A stretch of 11,142 nt of DNA from the NCBI GenBank assembly GCA_025361105.1, contig JANYAW010000201.1:1-11142 (forward strand). Direction: 5' to 3'. This DNA is from Rhodocyclaceae bacterium (GTDB lineage Bacteria; Pseudomonadota; Gammaproteobacteria; Burkholderiales; Rhodocyclaceae). Below, piece by piece: positions 1-6,738 of the stretch (within the stretch, counting starts at the first letter, position 1; the number at the start of each line of letters is the position of its first letter). The position numbers were made by a program, and so were the translations under genes. A model generated the notes under the pieces. That model saw nothing but the letters and a program-made list of their open reading frames with translations. It searched no databases and was not told the origin of the DNA.

Positions 1-620
1 AAGCCGATGTCGTTTAACGCGGCCAAGGATTCATCGCGCAAATGTTCATGCATGCCACCTTGAACGATGCCAAACAGCGCGTTGGGATTCTGAAAACCAT
101 CATGCGCATCGCGTGAACGCCGCGCCCAACGCAAGCTCAAACGCATCGACTCGGCAGCCGTTTTTTCGTCGGCTGGATAGGGCGTGCATTCATCAAAAAT
201 CATCGCGATGTCGGAATTCAATACGTGCTGAATGCGCATGGACTCTTCGGGCGTGAGGAACAACTTATCGCCGTTAATCGGTGAAGAAAACTTCACGCCT
301 TCTTCGGAGATTTTGCGTAATTCACCCAGCGAAAAAACTTGAAATCCGCCCGAATCGGTCAGTATCGGTCCGTCCCAAGCCATGAAGTTATGCAGGCCAC
401 CATGCGCAGCAATGACTTCCAAACCGGGGCGTAACCACAGGTGAAATGTGTTTCCCAAAACGACCTGTGCGCCAATCTCTTTCAATTCGTTGGGTGCCAT
501 CGCCTTGACCGTGCCGTAAGTCCCGACCGGCATAAACGTCGGCGTTTCCACGCTGCCATGCACCAGCGTCATCCGCCCGCGCCGTGCCGCGCCATCGTTG
601 GTCAGCAAATCAAACTTCAT
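1..620 (-). CDS. tgt: Queuine tRNA-ribosyltransferase (N-terminal part, cut by left edge)
   Basis: Tgt exchanges guanine-34 of GUN-anticodon tRNAs (Asp, Asn, His, Tyr) for the queuine precursor preQ1 in the cytoplasm. The first 206 codons are present and the 3' part lies outside the window. Visible family motifs are HGSVETPTFMPVGT (residues 21-34), GNTFHLWLRPG (56-66), TDSGGFQVFSLG with the conserved Asp at residue 89, FDECTPYPA, and GIVQGG near the edge. The nucleophilic Asp and the zinc site would be in the missing part. The ATG at 618-620 overlaps the queA stop codon (617-619) as ATGA, which suggests translational coupling. Upstream is a purine-rich stretch (AGAAAGAAA) but no strong Shine-Dalgarno. 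The family identification is secure, and the overlap with queA supports it further. Confidence 0.97.
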   Translation of the reverse strand, partial: MKFDLLTNDGAARRGRMTLVHGSVETPTFMPVGTYGTVKAMAPNELKEIGAQVVLGNTFHLWLRPGLEVIAAHGGLHNFMAWDGPILTDSGGFQVFSLGELRKISEEGVKFSSPINGDKLFLTPEESMRIQHVLNSDIAMIFDECTPYPADEKTAAESMRLSLRWARRSRDAHDGFQNPNALFGIVQGGMHEHLRDESLAALNDIG

Positions 621-1651
621 GACGAGTTTCTTTCTAAGAACATCGCATCACCATAGCTGAAAAAACGATACTTGCACGCAATGGCGTGTGCGTAGGCGGC
701 ACGAATTTCTTCAACACCGCTGAAGGCTGAGACCAACATCAGCAGTGTAGATTTGGGCAGGTGGAAGTTGGTGATGAGGATATCGACCACTTGGAACTGA
801 TAACCGGGGACGATGAACAACGCCGTGTCACCAGCACCAACTGGCGGATTCTCGTCCACAAACGCCGACTCCAATGCACGCAAGGAAGTCGTCCCCACCG
901 CCACTACCCGCCCGCCCTTTGCGCGTGTTTCAGCAATCGCTTTGATGGTCGCTGCAGGCACGAAATAGCGCTCGCTATGCATTTGGTGTTCGCTCAAATT
1001 TTGCACCCGCACGGGTTGAAACGTACCTGCACCGACGTGCAAAGTGACTGATGCGCGTTGCACGCCTTGGCTGGAAAGTTGCGCAAGCAACGCGTCGTCA
1101 AAATGCAAGCCGGCAGTGGGCGCTGCGACCGAACCTTTCTCGTGGGCATAAACCGTTTGGTAGCGTGACTCATCGGCATCTGCGGCGCTGCGTTCGATAT
1201 ACGGTGGTAGCGGCAAACGCCCATGCTGCTCGGCCAGCGCAAGTGCATCGGCGGGGAATTTAAGCCGATAAAACTCGCCCTCGCGCCCCAACACCGCCAC
1301 CTCAAACGCGTCCTCAAGCCGCATTGTCGAACCCGCCTTGGGTGGCTTACTCGCGCGCACTTGGGCGAGTACTTCGTCGTCGCTGGCGAGCACTCGCTCA
1401 ACCAATACTTCGACTTGACCACCGCTGGATTTTTGACCGAACAATCGCGCATGCAACACGCGTGTGTCATTGACGACCAGCAAATCATTTGGTTGCAACA
1501 ATGATGGCAAATCCGTGAATTGCCGGTCGGCATTTTCAGCGCCGCACAGGTGCAGTAAACGACTCGCAGTGCGCACCGCCAAGGGCATTTGCGCGATCAG
1601 CGCAGGCGGCAAGTCGTAATCGAAGTCGTCCAAACAGAGTTTCGTCGTCAT
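617..1651 (-). CDS. queA: S-adenosylmethionine:tRNA ribosyltransferase-isomerase QueA
   Basis: QueA moves the ribosyl moiety of S-adenosylmethionine onto preQ1-34 of tRNA to give epoxyqueuosine, the step after Tgt. The protein is 344 residues, near the usual family length. Motifs seen include VVNDTRVLHARLFG (residues 59-72), APTAGLHF (177-184), HVGAGTFQPV (205-214), GTTSLRALES (253-262) and TNFHLPKSTLLMLVSAFSG (294-312). I chose the ATG at 1649-1651 because it begins the conserved N-terminus (MTTKLCLDDFDYDLP). The frame stays open upstream to 1798, but that extension would be translated from the antisense-free tRNA-Leu gene on the same strand and is not plausible. No good Shine-Dalgarno precedes the chosen start. 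The gene ends in an ATGA overlap with tgt. A segment encoding PPVGAGDTA (about residues 269-277) matches the intergenic 26-bp repeat described elsewhere. Confidence 0.97.
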   Translation of the reverse strand: MTTKLCLDDFDYDLPPALIAQMPLAVRTASRLLHLCGAENADRQFTDLPSLLQPNDLLVVNDTRVLHARLFGQKSSGGQVEVLVERVLASDDEVLAQVRASKPPKAGSTMRLEDAFEVAVLGREGEFYRLKFPADALALAEQHGRLPLPPYIERSAADADESRYQTVYAHEKGSVAAPTAGLHFDDALLAQLSSQGVQRASVTLHVGAGTFQPVRVQNLSEHQMHSERYFVPAATIKAIAETRAKGGRVVAVGTTSLRALESAFVDENPPVGAGDTALFIVPGYQFQVVDILITNFHLPKSTLLMLVSAFSGVEEIRAAYAHAIACKYRFFSYGDAMFLERNSS

Positions 1652-1682
1652 CTGATTTGGGCGATAAGTGTGGGTCTGCATT

Positions 1683-1767
1683 TGGTGCCGGGGGGGGGAT
1701 TTGAACCCCCACACCTTGCGGCGGCGGTGTTTGAGACCGCTACGTCTACCGATTCCGTCACCCCGGC
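1683..1767 (-). tRNA. tRNA-Leu, anticodon CAA, CCA encoded
   Basis: This is a class II tRNA read on the minus strand. The acceptor stem is GCCGGGG (1761-1767) paired with CCCCGGC (1687-1693), followed by discriminator A (1686) and genomic CCA (1683-1685). The D arm has the leucine-type AATCGGTAGACG loop with a G-A pair at the 13-22 position. The anticodon stem is GCGGT/ACCGC with loop CTCAAAC, so the anticodon is CAA (1731-1733, reads UUG). The 13-nt variable arm can fold as CGCC-GCAA-GGTG, a short stem capped by a GNRA-type tetraloop. The T arm is GGGGG-TTCAAAT-CCCCC. Nine consecutive G on the plus strand (1690-1698) span the acceptor/T-stem junction, and exactly nine are needed for both stems to pair perfectly. 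queA begins 31 nt downstream. Confidence 0.97.
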
Positions 1768-1818
1768 GAGGATGTTTTAGGCACTGCAACAAAACCACAA
1801 CGCCAAACGAAGGCGCGG

Positions 1819-1846
1819 ATTTTATCCGACAAATGGGGCTTGCCGA
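1819..1846 (-). promoter_or_regulatory. Weak candidate sigma-70 promoter for tRNA-Leu-queA-tgt
   Basis: On the minus strand, TCGGCA (1841-1846) and TAAAAT (1819-1824) are separated by 16 bases, matching 4 of 6 and 5 of 6 consensus positions. Transcription would start about 45 nt before the tRNA 5' end, leaving a leader for RNase P to remove. Such matches occur by chance, and a second A-rich candidate (TAAAAC) lies closer to the tRNA, so this is only a proposal. Confidence 0.3.
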
Positions 1847-2015
1847 CTATTACGCTGTGAAATTCTTGCAACGCATAAAGTAGTGACGGCGGCGGAACAA
1901 GAGGTTCGCAAAAATACCGCTTTGCACCTGTGGAGCGGGTCGACTGAATTAAGCCGACACTGCACGCCACTCCCATCTGATGCGTTTGTACTGTATCGGC
2001 TTTGCATCATCACTC

Positions 2016-2021
2016 TATAAT
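2016..2021 (+). promoter_or_regulatory. Perfect -10 hexamer upstream of the DinB-like gene
   Basis: TATAAT at 2016-2021 lies 32 nt before the ATG at 2054, so transcription would start near 2028 with a leader of about 26 nt. No good -35 hexamer is found at 16-18 nt spacing, so the site may be weak or activator-dependent. It is the best candidate promoter for the whole rightward gene series, because no intrinsic terminator is evident downstream. Confidence 0.5.
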
Positions 2022-2053
2022 TTCACCATCGACTAAGCGCAATATTTAATTCC

Positions 2054-2563
2054 ATGAATTCAGTTTCGCCGCTCACCTCTTTATTCGCCTACAAAGCTTG
2101 GGCTAACCAAGCGTTGTTTGCGAAAGTCGCCGAACTGGATGTCGCGACACACAGCGCAGAGAGTCACAACGCCATTCGCATCATGAATCACATCTACACC
2201 GTGGACAGGATTTTTCAGGCAAATCTGCAAGCGCAGGCGCACACCATTGCAGCGACCAATACGTCAGAAACGCCAACGCTGGACGGGCTTCGTGCCTCTG
2301 TCGAAGTGGTCGATGGCTGGTATCAAAACTATGTTGCGAAGCTTGACGATGCAATGCTCAATGAGTCCATCGCCTTCACTTTTACCGATGCACAAAATGC
2401 TCGCATGACGCGGCACGAGATGTTGCTGCACATCATCACGCATGGCGGCTATCACCGAGGCGCGGTCGGACGAATTTTGGTGGGAATCGGGATGGCACCA
2501 CCGCGTGACACGCTGACGGTTTTTTTGCACAGCACGGAACCAGAGCGTCGCGTGCGCGGCTAA
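2054..2563 (+). CDS. DinB/YfiT-like putative metal-dependent family protein
   Basis: This 169-residue protein has the character of the DinB/DUF664 four-helix-bundle superfamily, whose members bind a divalent metal through three histidines. Many are thiol-dependent transferases or are uncharacterised. Family-like features are the N-terminal LFAYKAWANQALF helix, a histidine in helix 2 (His46, within MNHIYTVDRIF) and the C-terminal LLHIITHGGYHRGAVGRIL segment with His130 and His134 in an HxxxH arrangement. The predicted metal triad is therefore His46/His130/His134, with His126 nearby. There is no signal peptide, so it should be cytoplasmic. The start ATG has no clear Shine-Dalgarno. The gene ends 9 nt before kup. 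The DinB name is historical and does not imply the DNA polymerase IV of the same name. The substrate cannot be deduced. Confidence 0.88.
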   Translation: MNSVSPLTSLFAYKAWANQALFAKVAELDVATHSAESHNAIRIMNHIYTVDRIFQANLQAQAHTIAATNTSETPTLDGLRASVEVVDGWYQNYVAKLDDAMLNESIAFTFTDAQNARMTRHEMLLHIITHGGYHRGAVGRILVGIGMAPPRDTLTVFLHSTEPERRVRG

Positions 2564-2572
2564 GGCAAAGCA

Positions 2573-4456
2573 ATGAGCGCAGATTTCAGTCGTAAAGCGC
2601 CCATTGCGCCGCTGGCACTCGCCGCAATGGGCGTGGTGTTTGGCGACATCGGCACCAGCCCGCTGTACACGATGAAAGAAGTTTTCAACGGTCCGCACGC
2701 TGTGGCGGTAACGCCCGCAAATTTGCTGGGTATTTTGTCGCTGGTGTTTTGGGCGCTGACGATTACTGTTTCGCTCAAATATGTTTTGTTCATCACGCGT
2801 GCCGACAATCGTGGTGAAGGCGGCATCATGGCGCTCACTGCTTTGGCACTACGCACCGCCAAGACTAGTCCGTCCGGTCTGCGTTGGATATCCCTATTGG
2901 GAATTTTTGGAGCTGCATTGTTTTATGGCGATGCGGTGATTACCCCCGCCATGTCGGTGCTATCGGCCGTCGAAGGTCTCGAAGTCGCAACACCTTTATT
3001 CAAGCCCTACGTAGTGCCAATCACCATAGGCATTTTGATTGGCCTGTTCGCATTTCAACCGCGTGGCACTGCCAGCGTGGCCGCACTGTTTGGACCGGTG
3101 ATGATGTTCTGGTTTGCGACACTAGGCGCACTCGGCGTATTGAACATTGCACAACACCCCGAAATTCTTGCGGCAATCAGTCCGACTTACGCGTGGGACT
3201 TTTTTGCCGAGAATCGCATTCATGGTTTCCTCGCACTCGGTGCCGTGGTGCTCGCCATCACCGGCGGCGAGGCCTTGTATGCCGACATGGGGCATTTTGG
3301 TCGACGCCCGATTGTGTGGGCATGGTCACTGTTCGTGATGCCCTGCCTCTACCTTAATTATCTTGGCCAAGGCGCGTTATTGCTCGACGAACCAAGTGCC
3401 ATTAGCAACCCGTTTTTTCACATGGCACCGGATGCCTTGCTTTACGCACTGGTAGGGCTGGCCACTGCGGCGACGGTGATTGCATCTCAGGCCGTCATCT
3501 CGGGCGCGTTTTCGCTGACCAGCCAAGCCATGCAACTCGGCTATTGCCCGCGCATTCAAGTGCGTTTCACGTCCGACAAAACTATTGGGCAGATCTACAT
3601 TCCCAACGTTAACTGGCTGTTGTTGCTGGCCGTCATTGCACTAGTACTCGGCTTCCGTTCATCATCCAATCTCGCCTCAGCCTACGGCATTGCCGTCACG
3701 CTGACGATGATGATAGATACCGTTTTAGCCTTCGTCGTAGTGCGCGCATTGTGGAAATGGTCATGGCTGCAAGCGGCCACTTTTCTGACTTTTTTTGTCA
3801 TCGTCGACTTCGCTTTTTTCTCGGCCAACATTGTCAAAGTGATGGACGGCGGTTGGTTCCCGTTGCTACTTGGTGTGGGGATTTTCACCGTGCTGGCCAC
3901 ATGGCGCAAAGGACGTATTCTGCTCGCTGGTCGCCTGCAACAAGACTCCATGCCGCTCGATGCATTTCTGAGCAGCCTCAATTACGGTGGGCCGCATCGC
4001 GTCGAAGGCACCGGCATTTTTCTCACCACCAATCCTGATGGCGTACCGCGCGCGATGCTGCACAATCTGTTGCACAACAAAGTGTTACACGAGCGCGTCA
4101 TCATGCTCAACGTCAGTGTCGAAGACGTGCCTCACGTGCCCGATATCGACCAAATCGAGATCACCAAACTCAATCACGGTTTCTTTCACATGATCGTGCG
4201 CTATGGCTTCAAGGACGACCCCAACATTCCGCGCGCACTCCAGCTCTGCGAAGGCTATGGCATGGAGCCGGTCGAAATAATGGAGACGTCCTTCTTCCTC
4301 GGTCGCGAAACCATTGTCCCCAACCGCATGCCCTCAATGCCGCTGTGGCGTCAGGTGATTTTCATGTGGATGTTTCGCAACGCCGATACGGCTTCGGCTT
4401 ATTTCAAAATCCCGACTAATCGGGTGGTGGAATTGGGAACGCAAGTTGAGTTGTAA
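2573..4456 (+). CDS. kup: Low-affinity potassium uptake protein Kup
   Basis: Kup is a KUP/HAK/KT family K+/H+ symporter of the inner membrane, generally constitutive and important under acidic conditions or when other K+ systems fail. The 627-residue length fits the family. The signature GDIGTSPLYT (residues 24-33) is present, followed by GGIMALTALA, YGDAVITPAMSVLSAVEG and GEALYADMGHFG, all hallmark Kup segments. Multiple hydrophobic helices fill roughly the first 440 residues and a hydrophilic cytoplasmic domain follows. The C-terminus YFKIPTNRVVELGTQVEL is the standard Kup ending, so the gene is complete. The ribosome binding region (AAGGCAAAG) is weak and lies just after the DinB-like stop codon, so coupling is likely. 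No T-tract terminator follows in the 53-nt gap before the peroxiredoxin gene. Confidence 0.97.
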   Translation: MSADFSRKAPIAPLALAAMGVVFGDIGTSPLYTMKEVFNGPHAVAVTPANLLGILSLVFWALTITVSLKYVLFITRADNRGEGGIMALTALALRTAKTSPSGLRWISLLGIFGAALFYGDAVITPAMSVLSAVEGLEVATPLFKPYVVPITIGILIGLFAFQPRGTASVAALFGPVMMFWFATLGALGVLNIAQHPEILAAISPTYAWDFFAENRIHGFLALGAVVLAITGGEALYADMGHFGRRPIVWAWSLFVMPCLYLNYLGQGALLLDEPSAISNPFFHMAPDALLYALVGLATAATVIASQAVISGAFSLTSQAMQLGYCPRIQVRFTSDKTIGQIYIPNVNWLLLLAVIALVLGFRSSSNLASAYGIAVTLTMMIDTVLAFVVVRALWKWSWLQAATFLTFFVIVDFAFFSANIVKVMDGGWFPLLLGVGIFTVLATWRKGRILLAGRLQQDSMPLDAFLSSLNYGGPHRVEGTGIFLTTNPDGVPRAMLHNLLHNKVLHERVIMLNVSVEDVPHVPDIDQIEITKLNHGFFHMIVRYGFKDDPNIPRALQLCEGYGMEPVEIMETSFFLGRETIVPNRMPSMPLWRQVIFMWMFRNADTASAYFKIPTNRVVELGTQVEL

Positions 4457-4460
4457 ATTC

Positions 4461-4486
4461 GCCACTTGATGCTGACGACACGCCGT
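4461..4486 (+). repeat. 26-bp dispersed repeat, copy upstream of peroxiredoxin
   Basis: This stretch matches the copy at 10685-10710 at 24 of 26 positions; both differences are A/G transitions. It lies in the kup-peroxiredoxin gap, ending 23 nt before the peroxiredoxin ATG. The 3' half can form a short GACG/CGTC hairpin. Its function is unknown. Confidence 0.75.
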
Positions 4487-4509
4487 CGCAACTCTCATAG
4501 GAGCTTCGT

Positions 4510-5040
4510 ATGAAAAAACTAATCGCCCTCATCCTTGCATCGATTGCACTGCAAGCACAATCCGCACTACCCGACGGTGCACCCGCGCCGGACTTCACTA
4601 CGCAAGCATCGCTGGGTGGTAATTCGTTCGACTACTCGCTCAAATTGGCACTCAAAAACGGGCCGGTCGTGCTCTATTTCTATCCCGCTGCATTCACTTC
4701 CGGCTGCACCATAGAAGCACACAATTTCGCCGAGGCGGTGGATGATTTCAAAGCCTTGGGCGCCACTGTGATTGGCGTGTCAAAAGACTCCATCGAAGTG
4801 CTCAAACGATTTTCAGTCAGCGAATGTCGCGGCAAATTTGCCGTCGCGGCGGATGCTGACCAAAAAATTACCAAAGCCTACGATGCCATATTCGCACCCA
4901 AACCAGAATACGCAAATCGAATTTCCTACGTTATCTCGCCAGACGGCAAAATCATCTATTCGCATACCGATATGAATCCCGAAAAGCATGTCGCGAATAC
5001 CTTGGCGGCTTTGAAAAAATGGCGGGCTGAACAAAAATGA
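4510..5040 (+). CDS. Exported PrxQ/BCP-type peroxiredoxin (two-cysteine)
   Basis: This thioredoxin-fold peroxidase should reduce H2O2 or organic hydroperoxides. Residues 1-19 look like a Sec signal peptide (MKKLIALILASIALQAQSA, cleavage after QSA), placing the 157-residue mature enzyme in the periplasm. The active-site motif PxxxTxxC is present as PAAFTSGC, with Pro59, Thr63 and peroxidatic Cys66; Arg137 is the probable conserved active-site arginine. Cys106 (SVSECRGKF) is the only other cysteine. It fits the resolving cysteine of PrxQ enzymes that place it about 36-40 residues downstream, rather than the +5 type. A clear Shine-Dalgarno TAGGAG (4498-4503) precedes the ATG. The gene lies 34 nt before the peptide-binding protein gene. 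Its reductant in the periplasm is not identifiable here. Confidence 0.92.
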   Translation: MKKLIALILASIALQAQSALPDGAPAPDFTTQASLGGNSFDYSLKLALKNGPVVLYFYPAAFTSGCTIEAHNFAEAVDDFKALGATVIGVSKDSIEVLKRFSVSECRGKFAVAADADQKITKAYDAIFAPKPEYANRISYVISPDGKIIYSHTDMNPEKHVANTLAALKKWRAEQK

Positions 5041-5074
5041 ATCGTCGATCTGAATTCGATTTGGAGAAAAATCT

Positions 5075-6700
5075 ATGCGTGATTTTCTGAAAACTTCCCT
5101 CGTCGCGATTGCACTGGCGCTAACGCTAAACGCCCAAGCCGCCGACGTACCGCCTGGCACCAAGCTGCATGCCATGCAGCACATTGTCATCGGCAACGGT
5201 GCCGAGCCGGCGACGATCGATCCGGCGCGCGTCGAAGGACGGCCGGAGAGCAATCTGACGGTGGAACTCTTTGAAGGCTTGGTGACGCAAGATGCCAATG
5301 GCAAAGTGATGGGCGGCGTGGCTGAAAAATGGGAGAGCAAAGACGGCGGCAAAGTGTGGGTTTTTACCTTGCGAAAAAACGCGAAATGGTCAGATGGCAG
5401 CGCTGTGACTGCCAGCGATTTTGAATACGGCTTCAAGCGCAATGTCGATCCAAAAACCGCTTCGTATTACTCATGGTATTTGGGCAAAGCCAGCAACGTA
5501 CTAAATGCGACGGCGATTGTCGAAGGTAAAAAGCCGCCAAGCGAATTGGGCATCAAAGCCATCAACGACACCACACTGCAAATCACCCTTGAGCACCCGG
5601 TGGCGTATTTGGTTTCGACCCTGATCCACGGCAGCTTGATGCCGCAGCCGCGTAAAGTGATAGAGAAATTTGGCGACAAATGGACCGATCCTGCAAACAT
5701 CGTCGGCAACGGCCCGTTCAAACTTGCTGAGCGCGTGGTTAACGAGCGCATTGTGATGGTGAAAAATCCGCATTATTGGAATAACGCCAAAACGGTGATT
5801 GAACAAGTGACTTTTTTGCCTATCGTCAATCAGTCTGCGGAATATCAACGCTATCGCGCCAATGCGATTGACATGACCGAAGATGGTGGCGTACCGGCTG
5901 ATCTGCTCTCCCAAATTCGCAAAGAAATTCCCGATGAAATAGCGTTGTGGCCGCAGCTTGGTAGCTACTATTACAACTACAACTTCAAACTCAAAATTTT
6001 TGAAGATGTGCGCGTACGCAAAGCTCTATCGCTGGCGATTAACCGCGATGTAATTACCAAACAAATTCTGAATACGGGCGAAGTTTCTGCTTACGGTATG
6101 ACCCCTGATATCGCTGATGGCTACAAACCCATCGTTAATGATTGGCAGAAGCTCTCGCAATCCGAACGTGAAGCGCAAGCCAAGCAATTGTTGCTCGATG
6201 CCGGATACAACGCCGGCCATCCACTGAAATTTCCCTTGCTTTACAACACCAACGAGCAGCACAAAAAAGTCGCGCTGGCAATTGCCGCAATGTGGAAGCG
6301 ACTGGGCGCGGTGGAAGTGGAATTGGTGAATCAGGAATGGAAGACCTTCTTGGATAGCCGTAATCGCGGCGATTTCGTGCTTACGCGCGGCGCGTGGGTG
6401 GCGGATTACAACGAAGCCTCGACGATGATTGATGTGTTTCATTCCAAGCACGGCAGCAACGACGGTAAGTACAATAATCCGAAATACGACGAGATTATCG
6501 ACAAGGCGAAAATCACCCTGGACGCAGGCGAGCGAACCAAACTTTATCAAGCCGCCGAACAAATTTTGGCGCAAGATTTTCCGGCAATTTATCTATATCA
6601 CTATTCCAATCGGCGTTTGATTAAACCGTGGGTGAAGGGGTATGGCAGAAATCCGCTGGGCAGAATTCAGGCGCGCGATTTATACATCGTCGCGCACTGA
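5075..6700 (+). CDS. oppA: Periplasmic oligopeptide-binding protein (OppA/MppA-like, SBP family 5)
   Basis: This is the solute receptor of a peptide ABC importer. The 541-residue length is typical of OppA. A Sec signal peptide ends in LNAQA near residue 22. No lipobox cysteine is seen, so it should be a free periplasmic protein. Family signatures are GAEPATIDPARVEG (42-55) with ESNLTVELFEGLV, then GVAEKWESKDGGKVWVFTL and KWSDGSAVTASDFEYGFKR (about 81-122), the SBP_bac_5 core. The C-terminal part contains FEDVRVRKALSLAINRD and LTRGAWVADYNEASTMIDVF. A good Shine-Dalgarno GGAG (5063-5066) lies 8 nt from the ATG. oppB follows after 38 nt. Peptides are the most likely ligands given the close OppA/MppA resemblance, but murein tripeptide cannot be excluded. 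Confidence 0.94.
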   Translation: MRDFLKTSLVAIALALTLNAQAADVPPGTKLHAMQHIVIGNGAEPATIDPARVEGRPESNLTVELFEGLVTQDANGKVMGGVAEKWESKDGGKVWVFTLRKNAKWSDGSAVTASDFEYGFKRNVDPKTASYYSWYLGKASNVLNATAIVEGKKPPSELGIKAINDTTLQITLEHPVAYLVSTLIHGSLMPQPRKVIEKFGDKWTDPANIVGNGPFKLAERVVNERIVMVKNPHYWNNAKTVIEQVTFLPIVNQSAEYQRYRANAIDMTEDGGVPADLLSQIRKEIPDEIALWPQLGSYYYNYNFKLKIFEDVRVRKALSLAINRDVITKQILNTGEVSAYGMTPDIADGYKPIVNDWQKLSQSEREAQAKQLLLDAGYNAGHPLKFPLLYNTNEQHKKVALAIAAMWKRLGAVEVELVNQEWKTFLDSRNRGDFVLTRGAWVADYNEASTMIDVFHSKHGSNDGKYNNPKYDEIIDKAKITLDAGERTKLYQAAEQILAQDFPAIYLYHYSNRRLIKPWVKGYGRNPLGRIQARDLYIVAH

Positions 6701-6738
6701 GTAGCCCAGTAGCGCCGAACCCACCACGAGCTAGCAGC

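Larger units (their letters stand above)
1768..2053. other. Intergenic region between divergent transcription units
   Basis: This 286-nt stretch separates the leftward tRNA-queA-tgt unit from the rightward DinB-like/kup unit, so it should contain promoters in both directions. Apart from the two candidate promoters listed, I see only weak inverted repeats: CGCC-AAACGAA-GGCG at 1801-1815, and GTCG/CGAC arms around 1938-1957. Open frames here have no recognisable protein character. Confidence 0.6.

Noticed and set aside
994..1533. 179-codon frame inside queA on the same strand
   Set aside because: It is a frame-shifted reading of queA coding sequence, with biased, low-complexity residues and no recognisable domain.
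1652..1798. N-terminal extension of QueA by 49 residues
   Set aside because: The frame stays open, but it runs through the tRNA-Leu gene on the same strand and the extra sequence has no QueA character. The family N-terminus begins at the ATG 1649-1651.
4457..4509. Intrinsic terminator after kup
   Set aside because: The GACG/CGTC hairpin is only four pairs and no T-tract follows it.
6628..6738. Upstream start for OppB overlapping the end of oppA
   Set aside because: The extra 37 residues have no family similarity, and the typical OppB N-terminus starts at 6739.
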